From Pseudoalteromonas sp. MSK9-3 (GTDB lineage: Bacteria > Pseudomonadota > Gammaproteobacteria > Enterobacterales > Alteromonadaceae), in NCBI RefSeq assembly GCF_003590335.1, contig NZ_MIET01000035.1, positions 62,001 to 126,000 on the forward strand: DNA of 64,000 nucleotides. The letters are read 5' to 3'. The notes under the pieces are model-generated. The model was not told where the DNA came from. It was given only the letters and a program-made list of their open reading frames with translations, and did no database searches. Numbering within the stretch: position 1 is the stretch's first letter; each line of letters opens with the position of its first letter. A program made the position numbers and the translations under genes. Positions 18,401 through 28,011 of this stretch are shown in pieces.

Positions 18401-21400
18401 CAGTGGTCGCAGGTGTACCTGCGATATTTGGCGCATCATTGACGTTATTCACTTGAATATCCGCAACAGCCGTTTGTGATGTGAGCGAACCATCATTTGC
18501 TTGATAACCAAAACTATCTGTACCAGTAAAGTCATCATTTGGCGTGTAGTTTACTTGTCCACCGGACAATGTTGCAGTGCCATTGCTTGGTTGATTGGTA
18601 ATAATAAAGCTGACGTTGTCACCATCAATATCACTGCCATTTAGCGTCATGGATACTGAAGTTTCTTCCTCTGTTGTTGCTGACACATTTTGTGCATTGG
18701 GTGCATCATTTACTGCCGTGACTGTGATTGCTACTTGTGCCGTTTCCGAGTCTAATTCTCCGTCATTGGCGATAAATGCAATACTGTCAGTACCATTAAA
18801 GTTTGCTGTTGGTGTATATGACCAAACCACACCGCTTACTGGTGTGAGTACCCCATTACTAGGCGGTGTGCTAATTTTGTAAGTTAGCGCCGACTTTTCA
18901 ATGTCTGTTCCTGTTAGTGTAATGTCGATACGACCGTCTTCGGCCACTGTCGTTGCACTTGGTGTTGCGACTGGGGCATCATTCACTGCTTCAACTGTTA
19001 CCAACACCTCTGCTTTATTTGAAATGGCGCCAGCGATATCTTTTACTGTATAAGTAAAACTGTCAGTGCCTGAGAAGTTTTCATTGGGTGTGTAGGTCGC
19101 GGTCCCGGCCTCAGATATGCTCACTGTACCATATTCAGCTACATCGACCAGCGTGACACTGTCGGCATCTAACTTATCATTTGCATCTACGTCAGTATCA
19201 TTGCCTAAAATGTTAATTTCAAATGACCCGTCCTCTTGAACTGTTGCAGTGTTGTTTTCAGCCATGGGTGCGTCATTAACTGGTTTAATAGTCACATTCA
19301 CGGTAGCTGGTACTGATGCTAATGCTTCACTGTCTGTTAGTACATAGGTAAAGGCCAGTTCTCCAACGGCATCTCTAGCGGGTGCTATATATAGCTGCCC
19401 ATCGGCATTAACGGTAACACTAGCAAGGTCAAACACGCCTTCCCCTTTGCCTTGGTCTTCAAGGGTAATGTTTGCCCCGTTAAAACCTTGGTCTTCAACA
19501 TCAGAGTCATTATGTAATATGTCTAACGTCAATGAGGTATCTTCATCGGTTTGTGCACTATCATTTTCAACAATTGGTCGGTCATTAATTGCACCAATAT
19601 TGATGCTCATTGTCGCTTCGTTAGACACTTCCCCGTTGCTGTCGGCAATGGTGTACTTAAAGGTGTCGGTCGCTACCACATTAAGATCAGGTATGTAAGT
19701 TAATGTGCCATCAGCTTGATTTCGGGTCACTAAACCATGTATCGGCTCAGAGGTAAGTTTAATGTCACCTGTTGGATTAGTGTCTTCGATGTCGCTTGCT
19801 TGGTTGCGAATATCATCTATCGAGATGACTAAGTCTGTATCTTCATCCGTCATTTTAGAGATGTTGACTGCTTTTGGTGCATCGTTCACAGCGGAAACTG
19901 CAATATTGACCGTGGCAGGTTCAGAGGTTAATGGGGTTGAATCAGACACTGTGTAAGTAAATGAATCAGGGCCATTAGCGTGTTCATTTGGCGTGTAGGT
20001 GGCAATACCATTGGTGATAGACACTGAGCCAAATTTAGGCTCTGTAACAAGTATGGCAGAAGCCGCGACAAGCTTTTGTTCTGCATCAGTATCATTGCCA
20101 ATGAGTGAAAATGTAACTGGCGTATCTTCTTGCGTGCTCGCCTCATCATTTTTTGCTATGGGCGCATCATCAACAGGGTTAATCGTGAGTGTCACGGTTT
20201 CAATTGTGGACGGGTGGTTTGTACTATCTTTTACAAAGTAAGTGAAAGTATCTTTTATTGTTTCTGAACCATCGTGTTGGTATGTGAAGGCGCCATTACT
20301 TTTCAACAGCAATGTGCCGTGCTCTACATTATCCATTAAGTGAGCAGTTAATATATCACCAGAATCAATATCATCATCTGTCGCAGTACTGAGCAGCCCA
20401 TGTTTTTCTTCAATAGCGAGTATTTCTTCTTCATTTAATGTAAAACTGAATGTTTTAGCTGAGGGGAAGTCAGGGCTGTTTGTTATTTTTATACTAAATG
20501 GCGCTAAGCTCACTGAAGGGCTATCTGCTATATTGTCATTGACACTGATGATGATGTTTTCGGTGAGTCCAACGTGTTGATCTAATGGTGTGCCTGTAAT
20601 GGCTCCGTTTGAGGTGTCAAAGTCAGCCCACTCAGGTTTATTGATGATTGAAAACGTATGATCGTCTCCAACATCTGGGTCAGTTAATGTTGGGAGAAAG
20701 TGGTACATATTGTCTTCTGTGACTTCTGTCGTTGGAGTACCAGTAAGCGTTGGAGCATCGTTGACGTTTGTTACCTCTATAGCAAAAGCAGGCAGTGTTG
20801 CTTTTTCACCAGCTTTATCGAGCACACTGATAATAATATTTGCAGTGCTACCAACATGCTCATTGAGTGGGGTGCCACTTAATGTGCCTGACTCAGTATT
20901 AAAGGTCGCCCATTCAGGCGCAGATTGAATAGCAAATGTGTGTGAGTCATCGACATCAATATCGCTAAGTGTGGGTGTAAAAGTATATGGACTATCTTGA
21001 GCCACACTTGACGGCGGAGTACCTGTTAACTGTGGTGCGTCATTGATGTTTGATACTGCAATACTAAAGGTTGGTAAAGTCGCTTTTTCACCGGCTTTAT
21101 CTGTCACACTCATGATAATATTTTCAGTACTACCTACATGCTTGTTTGTTGGTGTGCCGCTAAGCAAGCCTGATGCGGTATTAAAGGTTGCCCACACTGG
21201 TGAGTTTTCAATAGAAAAAGTGTGTGAGTCATCCAAATCTACATCAGTAAGTGACGGTGTGAAGCTATATAGCACATCTTCATTGACTGAGGCGGCTGGC
21301 GTACCTGCTAATGCGGGAGCATCATTGACGTTAATAACTTCTATTGAAAATGGAGTTAGCGCAGTATACCCAGTGCCGTCAAACACCTTAATTGCAATAT

Positions 21401-24305
21401 TTGTGTATGTATTTACATCATCATTGCTCGGTGTTCCTGCTAGCTGACCTGTTGAGGCATTAAAGCTTAGCCAAGAAGGCATGTTATTAATCGTGAAGCT
21501 TAAGACATCGTTATCAACATCGCTGGCTGTAGGCGTAAAGTCATACAGTTGATCTTGTTTTACATTGGTTGCTGGTGAGCCAGAAATTAATGGTAAATCT
21601 TGAACATTGGCAACGTTGATATTAACGGTGGCTGGTGTTGACCATGAAGTTTGGTCAAATGCCGCGTAGGTAAAGCTATCAGCACCTGAGAAGTTCAAGT
21701 TGCCAGTATAAGTTACCACATCATTAATAATTGTCAGGTTACCACTTTTTGGCACAGAAATAATTTTGTAAGTTAAAGGAGATTGCTCAATGTCGCTTGC
21801 TGTTAACGTTATGGCTATTGGTTGCTCTTCAATAGCCTCGACTTTTTTAGAGTCTGCGCTTGGTACGTCATTTACTGCCTCAATGAGTACATTGACGGTG
21901 GCGGGTTGTGAGGTATTACCACCACTATCAGTGACCATATAGGTAAATGAAAACGCGCCACTAGCATTAGGTGTTGGGTTAACCGAGAGGTTGCCCGCAG
22001 GAGTGACGGTTACATTCGCAAGCGGATATATGCCAGTGCCTTGGCCTTGATCTTCAAGGGTGATGTTTTCGGCTGTAAACGTTTCATCTTCAATATCAGA
22101 GTCGTTTTCTAAAATATTGAGTTCTTTAATCGCATCTTCAAGTGTGGTTAACGTATCGTTTTGGGCAATGGGTGTATCATTAACGGCCTCGATATCGAAT
22201 GTGATAATGCCGGGCTCGGATACGGCACCAAAGTTATCTGTTACTGTGAATGAAAGTGTATCAATACCGGTTTCATTGGCTCTTGGCGTGTAAACAATAG
22301 ACTCATCTTGTAAGTTAAAGCTCATAGCGCCTTTTGTCGGCGAACTGATAATACTAATAGCACCTGCGGGTACACCGTCTTCTGCGTCGGAGGTCAAAGT
22401 ACGTAATGGAACTGACGTCGATATACCATCCTCGAGTAACTTAGTTGTATGTGGGGCAATAATGGGAAAATCGTTATTGAAGTTGACATCTATATTTACT
22501 GAGCCGAGAATCTTCTTGCCACTTGGGGGAGGGCTGATAGAATATTGAAAATGGTCTTTACCATAAAAGTTTGGCTTAGGTGTATATAGTACTTTGCCAT
22601 TTTCAATAACTACGACACCGTTTTCGGGCTGGAATTCAATTTCTAGTGAATCTCTAATGAGGTTTGTATCTGTATTTTCATCATTTTTAAGCACATCTAT
22701 AATTGTCGGTACGTCTTCTTCAAGAAATACATCATCTGACATGGTCACTACATTATCACTGTCTTTAAAAGCGTTTATTGTTGCTGTGAATATGGGTGAG
22801 GACTTAGATTCGCTTATAAAAGCAAATTGAAAAGATGCGGTAGTTTGAACATTAGAACCGTAGTAGGAATAGTTAAATGAACCGTCAGATTGCAAAGTCA
22901 GCAGAGAGTCAAGAGAGTCGACTACTTGATTGAAGTAGACAATCTTAAACTTGTGTCTTTCATCTTCACTTATATCAAAAAAATCATAAAGGTTACCCTC
23001 TTCATATGGGGTGGCTATAAAAGTAAGCGCTTTTGATTGGTTGAGGTGTAGCTGGTTTGGACTGTTTTCGTGAACGTATAGTCCTTCAACAGGTGTTTTA
23101 TAAGTACTATAACCATCTGTTGCTGAAACTGTGAATTTAGGTACTGTGCCGCTAAATGAAGGTGGTGGGGTGCCTGTTATTCTGCCTGTATCTGAGTTGA
23201 TGGTAAACCATAAGGGGGCATCTATAAGGCGATATGTAAAGTCAGTCTCATAGGAGGTGCCTGTATTAGTGATGTCGATATTAAAAGGTAGCCCACTATA
23301 ACTTGATGTGGGCAAAATAGACGTTGAAAAAAATCGATTAATGTTTTTTATCGTGATATTAAAAGGCTCTAATGAGTATGTTTTTTTACCATTGGTCATG
23401 GAAATAGTGATAGGCTCAGTTGTGCCAATATCATTCTTCGTAGGGTGTCCCATCAATTGGCCTGTATTGGTATCAAAGGACGCCCATGAAGGCTTATTTC
23501 TTATATAGTATTTATAGGTATATTGATCATGGTTACGATGTATCACTTTTGGCAAAAAGGCGTATGAGTTATGTAGATAAATTACAGTGGAAGGCTCTCC
23601 TGCAAAATAAGGGTCTTCACCCACGCTAATTGTCACTTCAGTTGATTCTTTGGGATTTTCATACCAATCTAAAGTGGTAATACTAACTATATATTCACCT
23701 GAAGAGATATCGTGACTATTAATAAGTTCTAGTTGGTTGTTTGCTGTAATTCTAAATAGGTCATTATTAAAGATACCTGGCGTTAATGTATGCTTTAAGC
23801 TATCTGAATCAATCGTTAAAAATGTTGAAGAACCTATTGGTATATAGTTGCTACTTAGCCGTAATGGTTGAGGTTCACTGTGATCAATAGGGCTAGGAGG
23901 AATAAAGGATATGTTTTCCCAGCCAGTTCCATGCCATTTAGCCGTAAATGTTTGTTTTGGAGATTGACTAGAAAGGTTATTTGTAAAAGTGTATGTTTCA
24001 CCAGCGTGAAGCTTCTCGGGGATATCTCCATCGATGTTAAATTGATTTACTAGATCTCCGGTGATTCGGTGATATGAGATATATGAAATAGGGTCATTTA
24101 GTTCTGCTGAGTGACAGCTAAGCCCAGAACCTGGGGTATATGTTGTTTCTTCGACGCGTTCACATTCGAGCGCTTGGACTTGAAAGCACCCAAATAGTAA
24201 TGAGAAAAAGATAGGGGGGTTCTTGAGTATACGAGGTTGTACACATTTTTTGGTAGTTATAAGAGTAAATAGAGCTGCTATCCACCCTCGTCGTTTTATA
24301 GTCAT
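15474..24305 (-). CDS. Giant tandem Ig/cadherin-like surface protein
   Basis: The product is 2943 residues. A long leader ends with PPIFFSLLFGCFQVQA (Sec-type). He_PIG-type units (LxGTP...YxFTP..D.D...F.I...P.W..F....G.L.GTP) occur near 230-400, in a block of four at about 900-1290, and again near 1960-2045. Between them are many tandem-95/cadherin-like units with the phrases NDAPVA, EDT and YTPN...G.DSFTYT. Then follow a HYR-like unit (about 2235-2308) and a Calx-beta unit (about 2312-2418). Next are calcium-type DSDGDGIPD repeats (about 2525), a choice-of-anchor U domain (about 2550-2710) and two more cadherin-like units. The tail is a TPTPTPTP linker, then SSGTFGLFMLILILGGVTRRYK, a GlyGly-CTERM-like sorting tail. 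ATG 24305 has AAAGGA upstream. Adhesion or biofilm function is inferred. Confidence 0.85.
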   Translation of the reverse strand: MTIKRRGWIAALFTLITTKKCVQPRILKNPPIFFSLLFGCFQVQALECERVEETTYTPGSGLSCHSAELNDPISYISYHRITGDLVNQFNIDGDIPEKLHAGETYTFTNNLSSQSPKQTFTAKWHGTGWENISFIPPSPIDHSEPQPLRLSSNYIPIGSSTFLTIDSDSLKHTLTPGIFNNDLFRITANNQLELINSHDISSGEYIVSITTLDWYENPKESTEVTISVGEDPYFAGEPSTVIYLHNSYAFLPKVIHRNHDQYTYKYYIRNKPSWASFDTNTGQLMGHPTKNDIGTTEPITISMTNGKKTYSLEPFNITIKNINRFFSTSILPTSSYSGLPFNIDITNTGTSYETDFTYRLIDAPLWFTINSDTGRITGTPPPSFSGTVPKFTVSATDGYSTYKTPVEGLYVHENSPNQLHLNQSKALTFIATPYEEGNLYDFFDISEDERHKFKIVYFNQVVDSLDSLLTLQSDGSFNYSYYGSNVQTTASFQFAFISESKSSPIFTATINAFKDSDNVVTMSDDVFLEEDVPTIIDVLKNDENTDTNLIRDSLEIEFQPENGVVVIENGKVLYTPKPNFYGKDHFQYSISPPPSGKKILGSVNIDVNFNNDFPIIAPHTTKLLEDGISTSVPLRTLTSDAEDGVPAGAISIISSPTKGAMSFNLQDESIVYTPRANETGIDTLSFTVTDNFGAVSEPGIITFDIEAVNDTPIAQNDTLTTLEDAIKELNILENDSDIEDETFTAENITLEDQGQGTGIYPLANVTVTPAGNLSVNPTPNASGAFSFTYMVTDSGGNTSQPATVNVLIEAVNDVPSADSKKVEAIEEQPIAITLTASDIEQSPLTYKIISVPKSGNLTIINDVVTYTGNLNFSGADSFTYAAFDQTSWSTPATVNINVANVQDLPLISGSPATNVKQDQLYDFTPTASDVDNDVLSFTINNMPSWLSFNASTGQLAGTPSNDDVNTYTNIAIKVFDGTGYTALTPFSIEVINVNDAPALAGTPAASVNEDVLYSFTPSLTDVDLDDSHTFSIENSPVWATFNTASGLLSGTPTNKHVGSTENIIMSVTDKAGEKATLPTFSIAVSNINDAPQLTGTPPSSVAQDSPYTFTPTLSDIDVDDSHTFAIQSAPEWATFNTESGTLSGTPLNEHVGSTANIIISVLDKAGEKATLPAFAIEVTNVNDAPTLTGTPTTEVTEDNMYHFLPTLTDPDVGDDHTFSIINKPEWADFDTSNGAITGTPLDQHVGLTENIIISVNDNIADSPSVSLAPFSIKITNSPDFPSAKTFSFTLNEEEILAIEEKHGLLSTATDDDIDSGDILTAHLMDNVEHGTLLLKSNGAFTYQHDGSETIKDTFTYFVKDSTNHPSTIETVTLTINPVDDAPIAKNDEASTQEDTPVTFSLIGNDTDAEQKLVAASAILVTEPKFGSVSITNGIATYTPNEHANGPDSFTYTVSDSTPLTSEPATVNIAVSAVNDAPKAVNISKMTDEDTDLVISIDDIRNQASDIEDTNPTGDIKLTSEPIHGLVTRNQADGTLTYIPDLNVVATDTFKYTIADSNGEVSNEATMSINIGAINDRPIVENDSAQTDEDTSLTLDILHNDSDVEDQGFNGANITLEDQGKGEGVFDLASVTVNADGQLYIAPARDAVGELAFTYVLTDSEALASVPATVNVTIKPVNDAPMAENNTATVQEDGSFEINILGNDTDVDANDKLDADSVTLVDVAEYGTVSISEAGTATYTPNENFSGTDSFTYTVKDIAGAISNKAEVLVTVEAVNDAPVATPSATTVAEDGRIDITLTGTDIEKSALTYKISTPPSNGVLTPVSGVVWSYTPTANFNGTDSIAFIANDGELDSETAQVAITVTAVNDAPNAQNVSATTEEETSVSMTLNGSDIDGDNVSFIITNQPSNGTATLSGGQVNYTPNDDFTGTDSFGYQANDGSLTSQTAVADIQVNNVNDAPNIAGTPATTVRQGNTYTFTPSVTDIDSTQFSYTIANKPTWANFDSTTGTLSGTPARGDVGISNNIVITVSDQELTASLPAFAIEVSFTNTPPRAQAQTISVQEDGTTSFIPTINDIDGDTLSIEIVTQPNAGTASVQGNILTYTPNTNYHGADALTYIVDDGTEQSSETRIAINVVSVNDMPQANPDTFTFDGNDANRYVLDVLSNDTDLDEQPLTIVGAQASIGSVTVENNQLVYQAPTLASTTVTIDYVIADPEQARSASHAVLSITSLQTGLPEITAPADISVNATGLFTKVELGVATATDSQGNTLAVSLVDNTRIFAPGNHLVYWQTQDSQERTAMASHTVTVNPLISIDQGFTVSEGSSNTVTVQLNGDAPSYPVTIPYTVSGSAIAADHTLESGEVIITSGRSGSITFEVFQDAQQEESEAIIITLSNEVNVDTSSNIATISIEEGNIAPQITTTITQQGENRTLVAADQGEVSLLATVSDANSNDQLQVSWTSADPRISNTSATDTEFTFSPAQLPAGIYSITASVTDNATPALTASQEVYIEVIAQLAALTSQDSDGDLIPDNEEGYADSDGDGIPDYQDAISQPNVLQGSAGNSTGHLIEAQAGTSLRKGTSVAQNSSGGAQLLSSELPSDDTAQNVGGLYDFIASGLMNAGDTFTIVLPQYEQVPLNAVYRKYKNGEWVNFSLGGGNTVMSAQGESGYCPAANSSQWRDGLNAGDWCIKLQIVDGGPNDDDGIANKTVVDPSGMAIVLNGNTLPVTIDDTFTVKAGNRIQLNVLHNDTDADGDTLSVVNATSDIGTTELEGGLVYFTAPENLSGTAQLTYMVADTQGGSASGHAAITITANTAPQAVNDAAATLDTQTLDIDVLSNDQDSDGDVLNIIEATVDEGSVSITGNNTLRYTPDVGFSGIATIQYTISDSDGASDVGQVAVTVTLDSSNAVTPTPTPTPAKKSSGTFGLFMLILILGGVTRRYKYKV

Positions 24306-24510
24306 AATAGTCCTTTCTATTACTTCACTGTGTACTGGGTGATTAAAGCAGTACTCCATGGTGTTAAATCAAAAATGGTGAGTGCAATGCACTAAATTCG
24401 TTACACTTTTTATTATTTAGTCGCAAAAAGGCATAACAACTTTAATGAAGTAAGTTGCCATGCCAAGCAGGCTTTGTAAGCGTTCGTTCGCTTAATAGGT
24501 TTTAGCGTTA

Positions 24511-25872
24511 CTAATTCGCTGTAATGTTTAAAAAGGCTGACTGTGCGAGTAAGTCTCTTATTTCATTGCTGGATAGCGGTTCGGTTCTGAGCCTTTGTAG
24601 CGTGGCAAAATCACCGTTAAATTGGTGAGCGGCGAGTGTTACGCTCAGTGACGGGTTACTGAGTTGTGCGGTACTTTCATTAAGGTAGTTACCAAATGAT
24701 AAATCGGCAGCAATGTTTGCTTGGGTTTTGCCCCTGATAGCCCAGCTGACATTGCCATTAAACTGGTCTTGCCACCTTAGGGTAACCGTGACTTCATTTA
24801 TTCTTTGATCAGCATTACCAAAGTCATATGTTACAGATTGTGAGGCGTCATTAAATGAGTTACCAAATTCAGTAAATGCTGCGGCCAGCTCATAAGAGCC
24901 TTGAATGTGGGAAAGTGTGTTATAGGAGCCAGTATCATCAATTGTATTAGTGACAAATGATGCAATCGTCACAGATATGCCCGCTTGAGATGAGGTTTGC
25001 TCTAAATATGAGGTAATGTAACTCTGTTCAACAATATCCGGGAAAATATACAGTGGCGTATCGGAGAATCGTGCGTATCGAGATTGCTCTCGTGATAAAA
25101 GCTCTGAAGTGCTGGCTGATATAATAACGTATTCGTTAGTTTGAGCGTGTTGCGCTGTATTTACTGCGACCCCAGCTGTAGGGAAGTCGGCATCGGTTAA
25201 GACAATATTCTTGGGATCAGTGAGTGAAAACAGCCCGCCGCGCACATCTCCAGTATTTTCATTTTTAATAAATAAAAGCTTTTCTTGGAGAGCGTTGGCA
25301 CATAGCGCTAAGGTGCTCGGGTTGTTTGCTAAAACGACATTGTCAGAAAACCCCGTGACGGTGTAACCCGGATTTGTGACTGCCAGTTCACTAAAATCAA
25401 AATTCACAGCGTTACAGCTACAGCTTTGATAACCTTTGAAGGTCACAGTGCCCAATGCTAGGTCACTCGAAATATCGTCCACATTATTGATAGTAATGAT
25501 TTCAGTTTGCTTTTGGTTACGGTTATCTTTTTGCGTCGCAATGATTGAGATATAGTGAGTGTTGTCAGGTACATCATGTTGAAACTGACCGTCTTGCTTA
25601 ATTATTGGCGCTTCGATCGCCAGGCCTTGTCGGTCATGAAAAATTAAGCTACTTGCGATAGGCGCAATACCGCAGTCATTTTCAATAACAGAAGTAAAAC
25701 TGATGTCGTATTCAGAAACAGGCGTGGGTGGCGGTGTAACTGTGTTGGTTGGTGGGGGCGTGCCAGCCGATGTATCCGTGGTGGTTACATTATCATTACT
25801 ACTTGATGAACCGCCACAGGCAGTTAATAAACAGGCAGTACTTATTGCACACACAAGTGGGAGCACTTTCAT
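24511..25872 (-). CDS. Putative lipoprotein, 453 aa
   Basis: The signal peptide MKVLPLVCAISTACLLTACGG has a clear lipobox (LTAC), followed by a Ser/Asn/Thr/Pro-rich linker (about 22-60). The rest is beta-rich, with a Cys-rich turn SCSCNAV near 155 and no domain I recognise. ATG 25872 has AAGGATAT upstream; an earlier in-frame ATG would break the lipoprotein signal. It precedes the giant surface-protein gene on the same strand with a 205-base gap. It could be a partner of that protein, but the gap suggests separate promoters. Function unknown. Confidence 0.7.
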   Translation of the reverse strand: MKVLPLVCAISTACLLTACGGSSSSNDNVTTTDTSAGTPPPTNTVTPPPTPVSEYDISFTSVIENDCGIAPIASSLIFHDRQGLAIEAPIIKQDGQFQHDVPDNTHYISIIATQKDNRNQKQTEIITINNVDDISSDLALGTVTFKGYQSCSCNAVNFDFSELAVTNPGYTVTGFSDNVVLANNPSTLALCANALQEKLLFIKNENTGDVRGGLFSLTDPKNIVLTDADFPTAGVAVNTAQHAQTNEYVIISASTSELLSREQSRYARFSDTPLYIFPDIVEQSYITSYLEQTSSQAGISVTIASFVTNTIDDTGSYNTLSHIQGSYELAAAFTEFGNSFNDASQSVTYDFGNADQRINEVTVTLRWQDQFNGNVSWAIRGKTQANIAADLSFGNYLNESTAQLSNPSLSVTLAAHQFNGDFATLQRLRTEPLSSNEIRDLLAQSAFLNITAN

Positions 25873-26162
25873 TTCATATCCTTTGAAAAAGTTAAATTCC
25901 ATTATAACGGCACAGATTGTACCCCAAATGTCCTATTTCATTCAATAGTAGTAAGGTGTTGTCTTAAGTGAATTAATACATGTTTATCTAATGATTTTAC
26001 GTGAGGTGAAAATGAAAAAATGCATTTATGCATTTATCTTGTTGCGGGAATTCTTCATTAGTTAACCAAAGATTGAAGCTAAAACTGCATTGATGAGGCT
26101 GAGTCCATAGTCCTTCCACATTTGGGCTTTATGATGATTAAAAATCACCAGAGTAATTCGCT

Positions 26163-26819
26163 ATGACACAGCATACATTCGACGTATTGACAGGCAATGA
26201 AATTACCGAGGCAATTGATGAAATTGCACGGCTAAGGATCGACATCTTTGCAGAATACCCGTATTTGTATGATGGGTGTGTGAGTTATGAGGTTGAGTAC
26301 CTTCGTAAGTTTGCGAGCACTAAGCAAAGTTTTATGGTGGTCATGAAAGATAAAGACGAGATTGTTGGGGCACTCACTGGGCTGCCATTAGCTCATGAAC
26401 AACCCGCTGTACGTCGTCCATTTACTACTAGTATGTACCCTTTGAATTCTACATTTTATTTTAGTGAAGTATTAATGTACCCAGCATATCGAGGCAATGG
26501 GTATGCAAGTAAACTGTTTAAATTGGCTGAGCAGTATGTTGGTCAGTTATGCACTTATACGTATATTGCGCTTGCGACTGTTGTACGCGAAGCAAATCAT
26601 TTAAAAAGGCCTAGCGCGTATCGCCCTCTTGATGGTATGTGGCAACATTTTGGGTATAAACCGTTAGCAAACCATATTTGTATCATGGATTGGCAGGAGC
26701 ATGGGGACGATAATGAAACAGCTAAGCCTTTAATGTTTTGGATAAAGTCACTAAGCAATATCTGTCAAAGCTGGTCGCAACGTTCAACCCCTTTGAACAG
26801 CATGACTGCGCTTGGTTAG
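26163..26819 (+). CDS. GNAT N-acetyltransferase
   Basis: This 218-residue protein carries the GNAT acetyl-CoA loop: VLMYPAYRGNGYASKLFKLAEQYV (motif A, RGNGYA) at about residues 100-123. Before it, SFMVVMKDKDEIVGALTGLPL forms the N-terminal strands. The C-terminal half includes MWQHFGYKPLANHICIMDW, a typical final strand. Substrate unknown. Single gene; ATG 26163 lies after a purine-rich stretch (AGAGTAATTCGCT). Confidence 0.82.
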   Translation: MTQHTFDVLTGNEITEAIDEIARLRIDIFAEYPYLYDGCVSYEVEYLRKFASTKQSFMVVMKDKDEIVGALTGLPLAHEQPAVRRPFTTSMYPLNSTFYFSEVLMYPAYRGNGYASKLFKLAEQYVGQLCTYTYIALATVVREANHLKRPSAYRPLDGMWQHFGYKPLANHICIMDWQEHGDDNETAKPLMFWIKSLSNICQSWSQRSTPLNSMTALG

Positions 26820-26925
26820 ATATTAAGTTAATAACTGTCTCAGTATTTTTAAATGTGCGCTTTAATTGAATGATTATTGTCATTCTCTCGGTCTAGTGGT
26901 TATTAATTAGATACTGAGATAAAAA

Positions 26926-27774
26926 ATGACGCAAAATCACTCCAATCATATAATTCAAAGCTCCCTCTTGATCAGTTTTTTACTGTTGGGATTGTCATTT
27001 TTCTTGGGAGGCAATGCCAATAGCATTTCAAATACATTCAGTTTTTATTTGATCACTGAGTGGGTAGATACCCCGCTACTGGGGATCTTGGCTGGTATGG
27101 CCTTTTTAGGGGCTGGGCTCCTAGTAATGCTCGCCGCGCGAGAACCTGCATTCAATGATGTGTTATTGATCACACTGCTACTCATTGCAGTTATGCCACT
27201 TTTAACATTAATGAGTGACACTCGCTGGATGACACAGTTAGGTGGCTTTCCTATTATTGGTTCTGGGCAAGGCATCATCAAATATGCCGCATTAATACCA
27301 TTAGCCATTTATTTGAGTCGATACAATACTTTAAGTCTTCGTCAGCATGCTCTACTTAATTTTATACCTGTCGCGTTGGTTTTGTACTGGATTGGCGGTA
27401 TGAAATTCTTTGAGTTCGAAGCCAATGGTATTGTCTCTTTGGTTGATACTTCGCCGTTTATGTCATGGCTGTATGTGGTGTTCTCAGTGCAGGGCGCATC
27501 CAATGCAATTGGGGTTTATGATATTTTATTTGCGAGTCTATTAGGATTTGCGATATGGAAAAAAATGCCACGTCTTGGTTTGATTGCAGTCGTAGGTGCT
27601 GGCGCTGTTTTTGGTATGACGCAAACCTTTTTGTTTACGGCAAATAATGCGTTTAGTGCTGACACCATTATTACTTCGCTTGGGCAGTTTGTGATCAAAG
27701 ATTTATGGTTCTTTGGTAACCTTGCTGTGATTGTTCACTATGGCGCTAATATTGGCAGCAAGTCTACTGAGTAA
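26926..27774 (+). CDS. DUF417/YkgB (RclC-like) inner-membrane protein, duplicated form
   Basis: The product is 282 residues with about eight hydrophobic segments. The C-terminal half carries the DUF417 signature WIGGMKFFEFEANGIVSLVDTSPFMSW, then FGMTQTFLFT and VIKDLWFFGNL. This is the RclC type, tied to reactive-chlorine resistance in E. coli. The N-terminal half (about 20-125) also resembles the second part of a DUF417 protein (MPLLTLMSDTRW..GFPIIGSGQGIIKY). RclC itself is only about 197 residues, so this looks like an internal duplication or fusion. It stands alone; no rclA or rclB is nearby. Function not established. Confidence 0.72.
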   Translation: MTQNHSNHIIQSSLLISFLLLGLSFFLGGNANSISNTFSFYLITEWVDTPLLGILAGMAFLGAGLLVMLAAREPAFNDVLLITLLLIAVMPLLTLMSDTRWMTQLGGFPIIGSGQGIIKYAALIPLAIYLSRYNTLSLRQHALLNFIPVALVLYWIGGMKFFEFEANGIVSLVDTSPFMSWLYVVFSVQGASNAIGVYDILFASLLGFAIWKKMPRLGLIAVVGAGAVFGMTQTFLFTANNAFSADTIITSLGQFVIKDLWFFGNLAVIVHYGANIGSKSTE

Positions 27775-27829
27775 TTGTTATTACTGTTATACGATCATCA
27801 ACTAAACACATTATGTTTTTGTGTTTATC

Positions 27830-27859
27830 TGCCATGTTCATACTGTTTAGAACATGGCA
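27830..27859. terminator. 10-bp inverted repeat after DUF417 gene
   Basis: TGCCATGTTC / GAACATGGCA is a perfect 10-bp stem with a 10-nt loop, 55 bases after the stop. It has no T-run; it may be a terminator or a protein-binding palindrome. Confidence 0.45.
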
Positions 27860-28011
27860 CCTTCACATTACTTCACTGATAAAGCTTACAATAGTCACTC
27901 ATCCCTTTACCTAAGGTTGTACTGTATATAACCAATAATTTTGTTATGGTGGTGTAAATAAAGCAGTAAATTGCGCTTAATGCTGACACATGCATTTATA
28001 AGGGGTGAAGG

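Noticed and set aside
15715..23508. Many plus-strand frames of 60-134 codons opposite the giant surface-protein gene
   Set aside because: They repeat the same Ser/Val/Leu-rich pattern as the antisense of tandem repeats; they are shadows of the coding strand.
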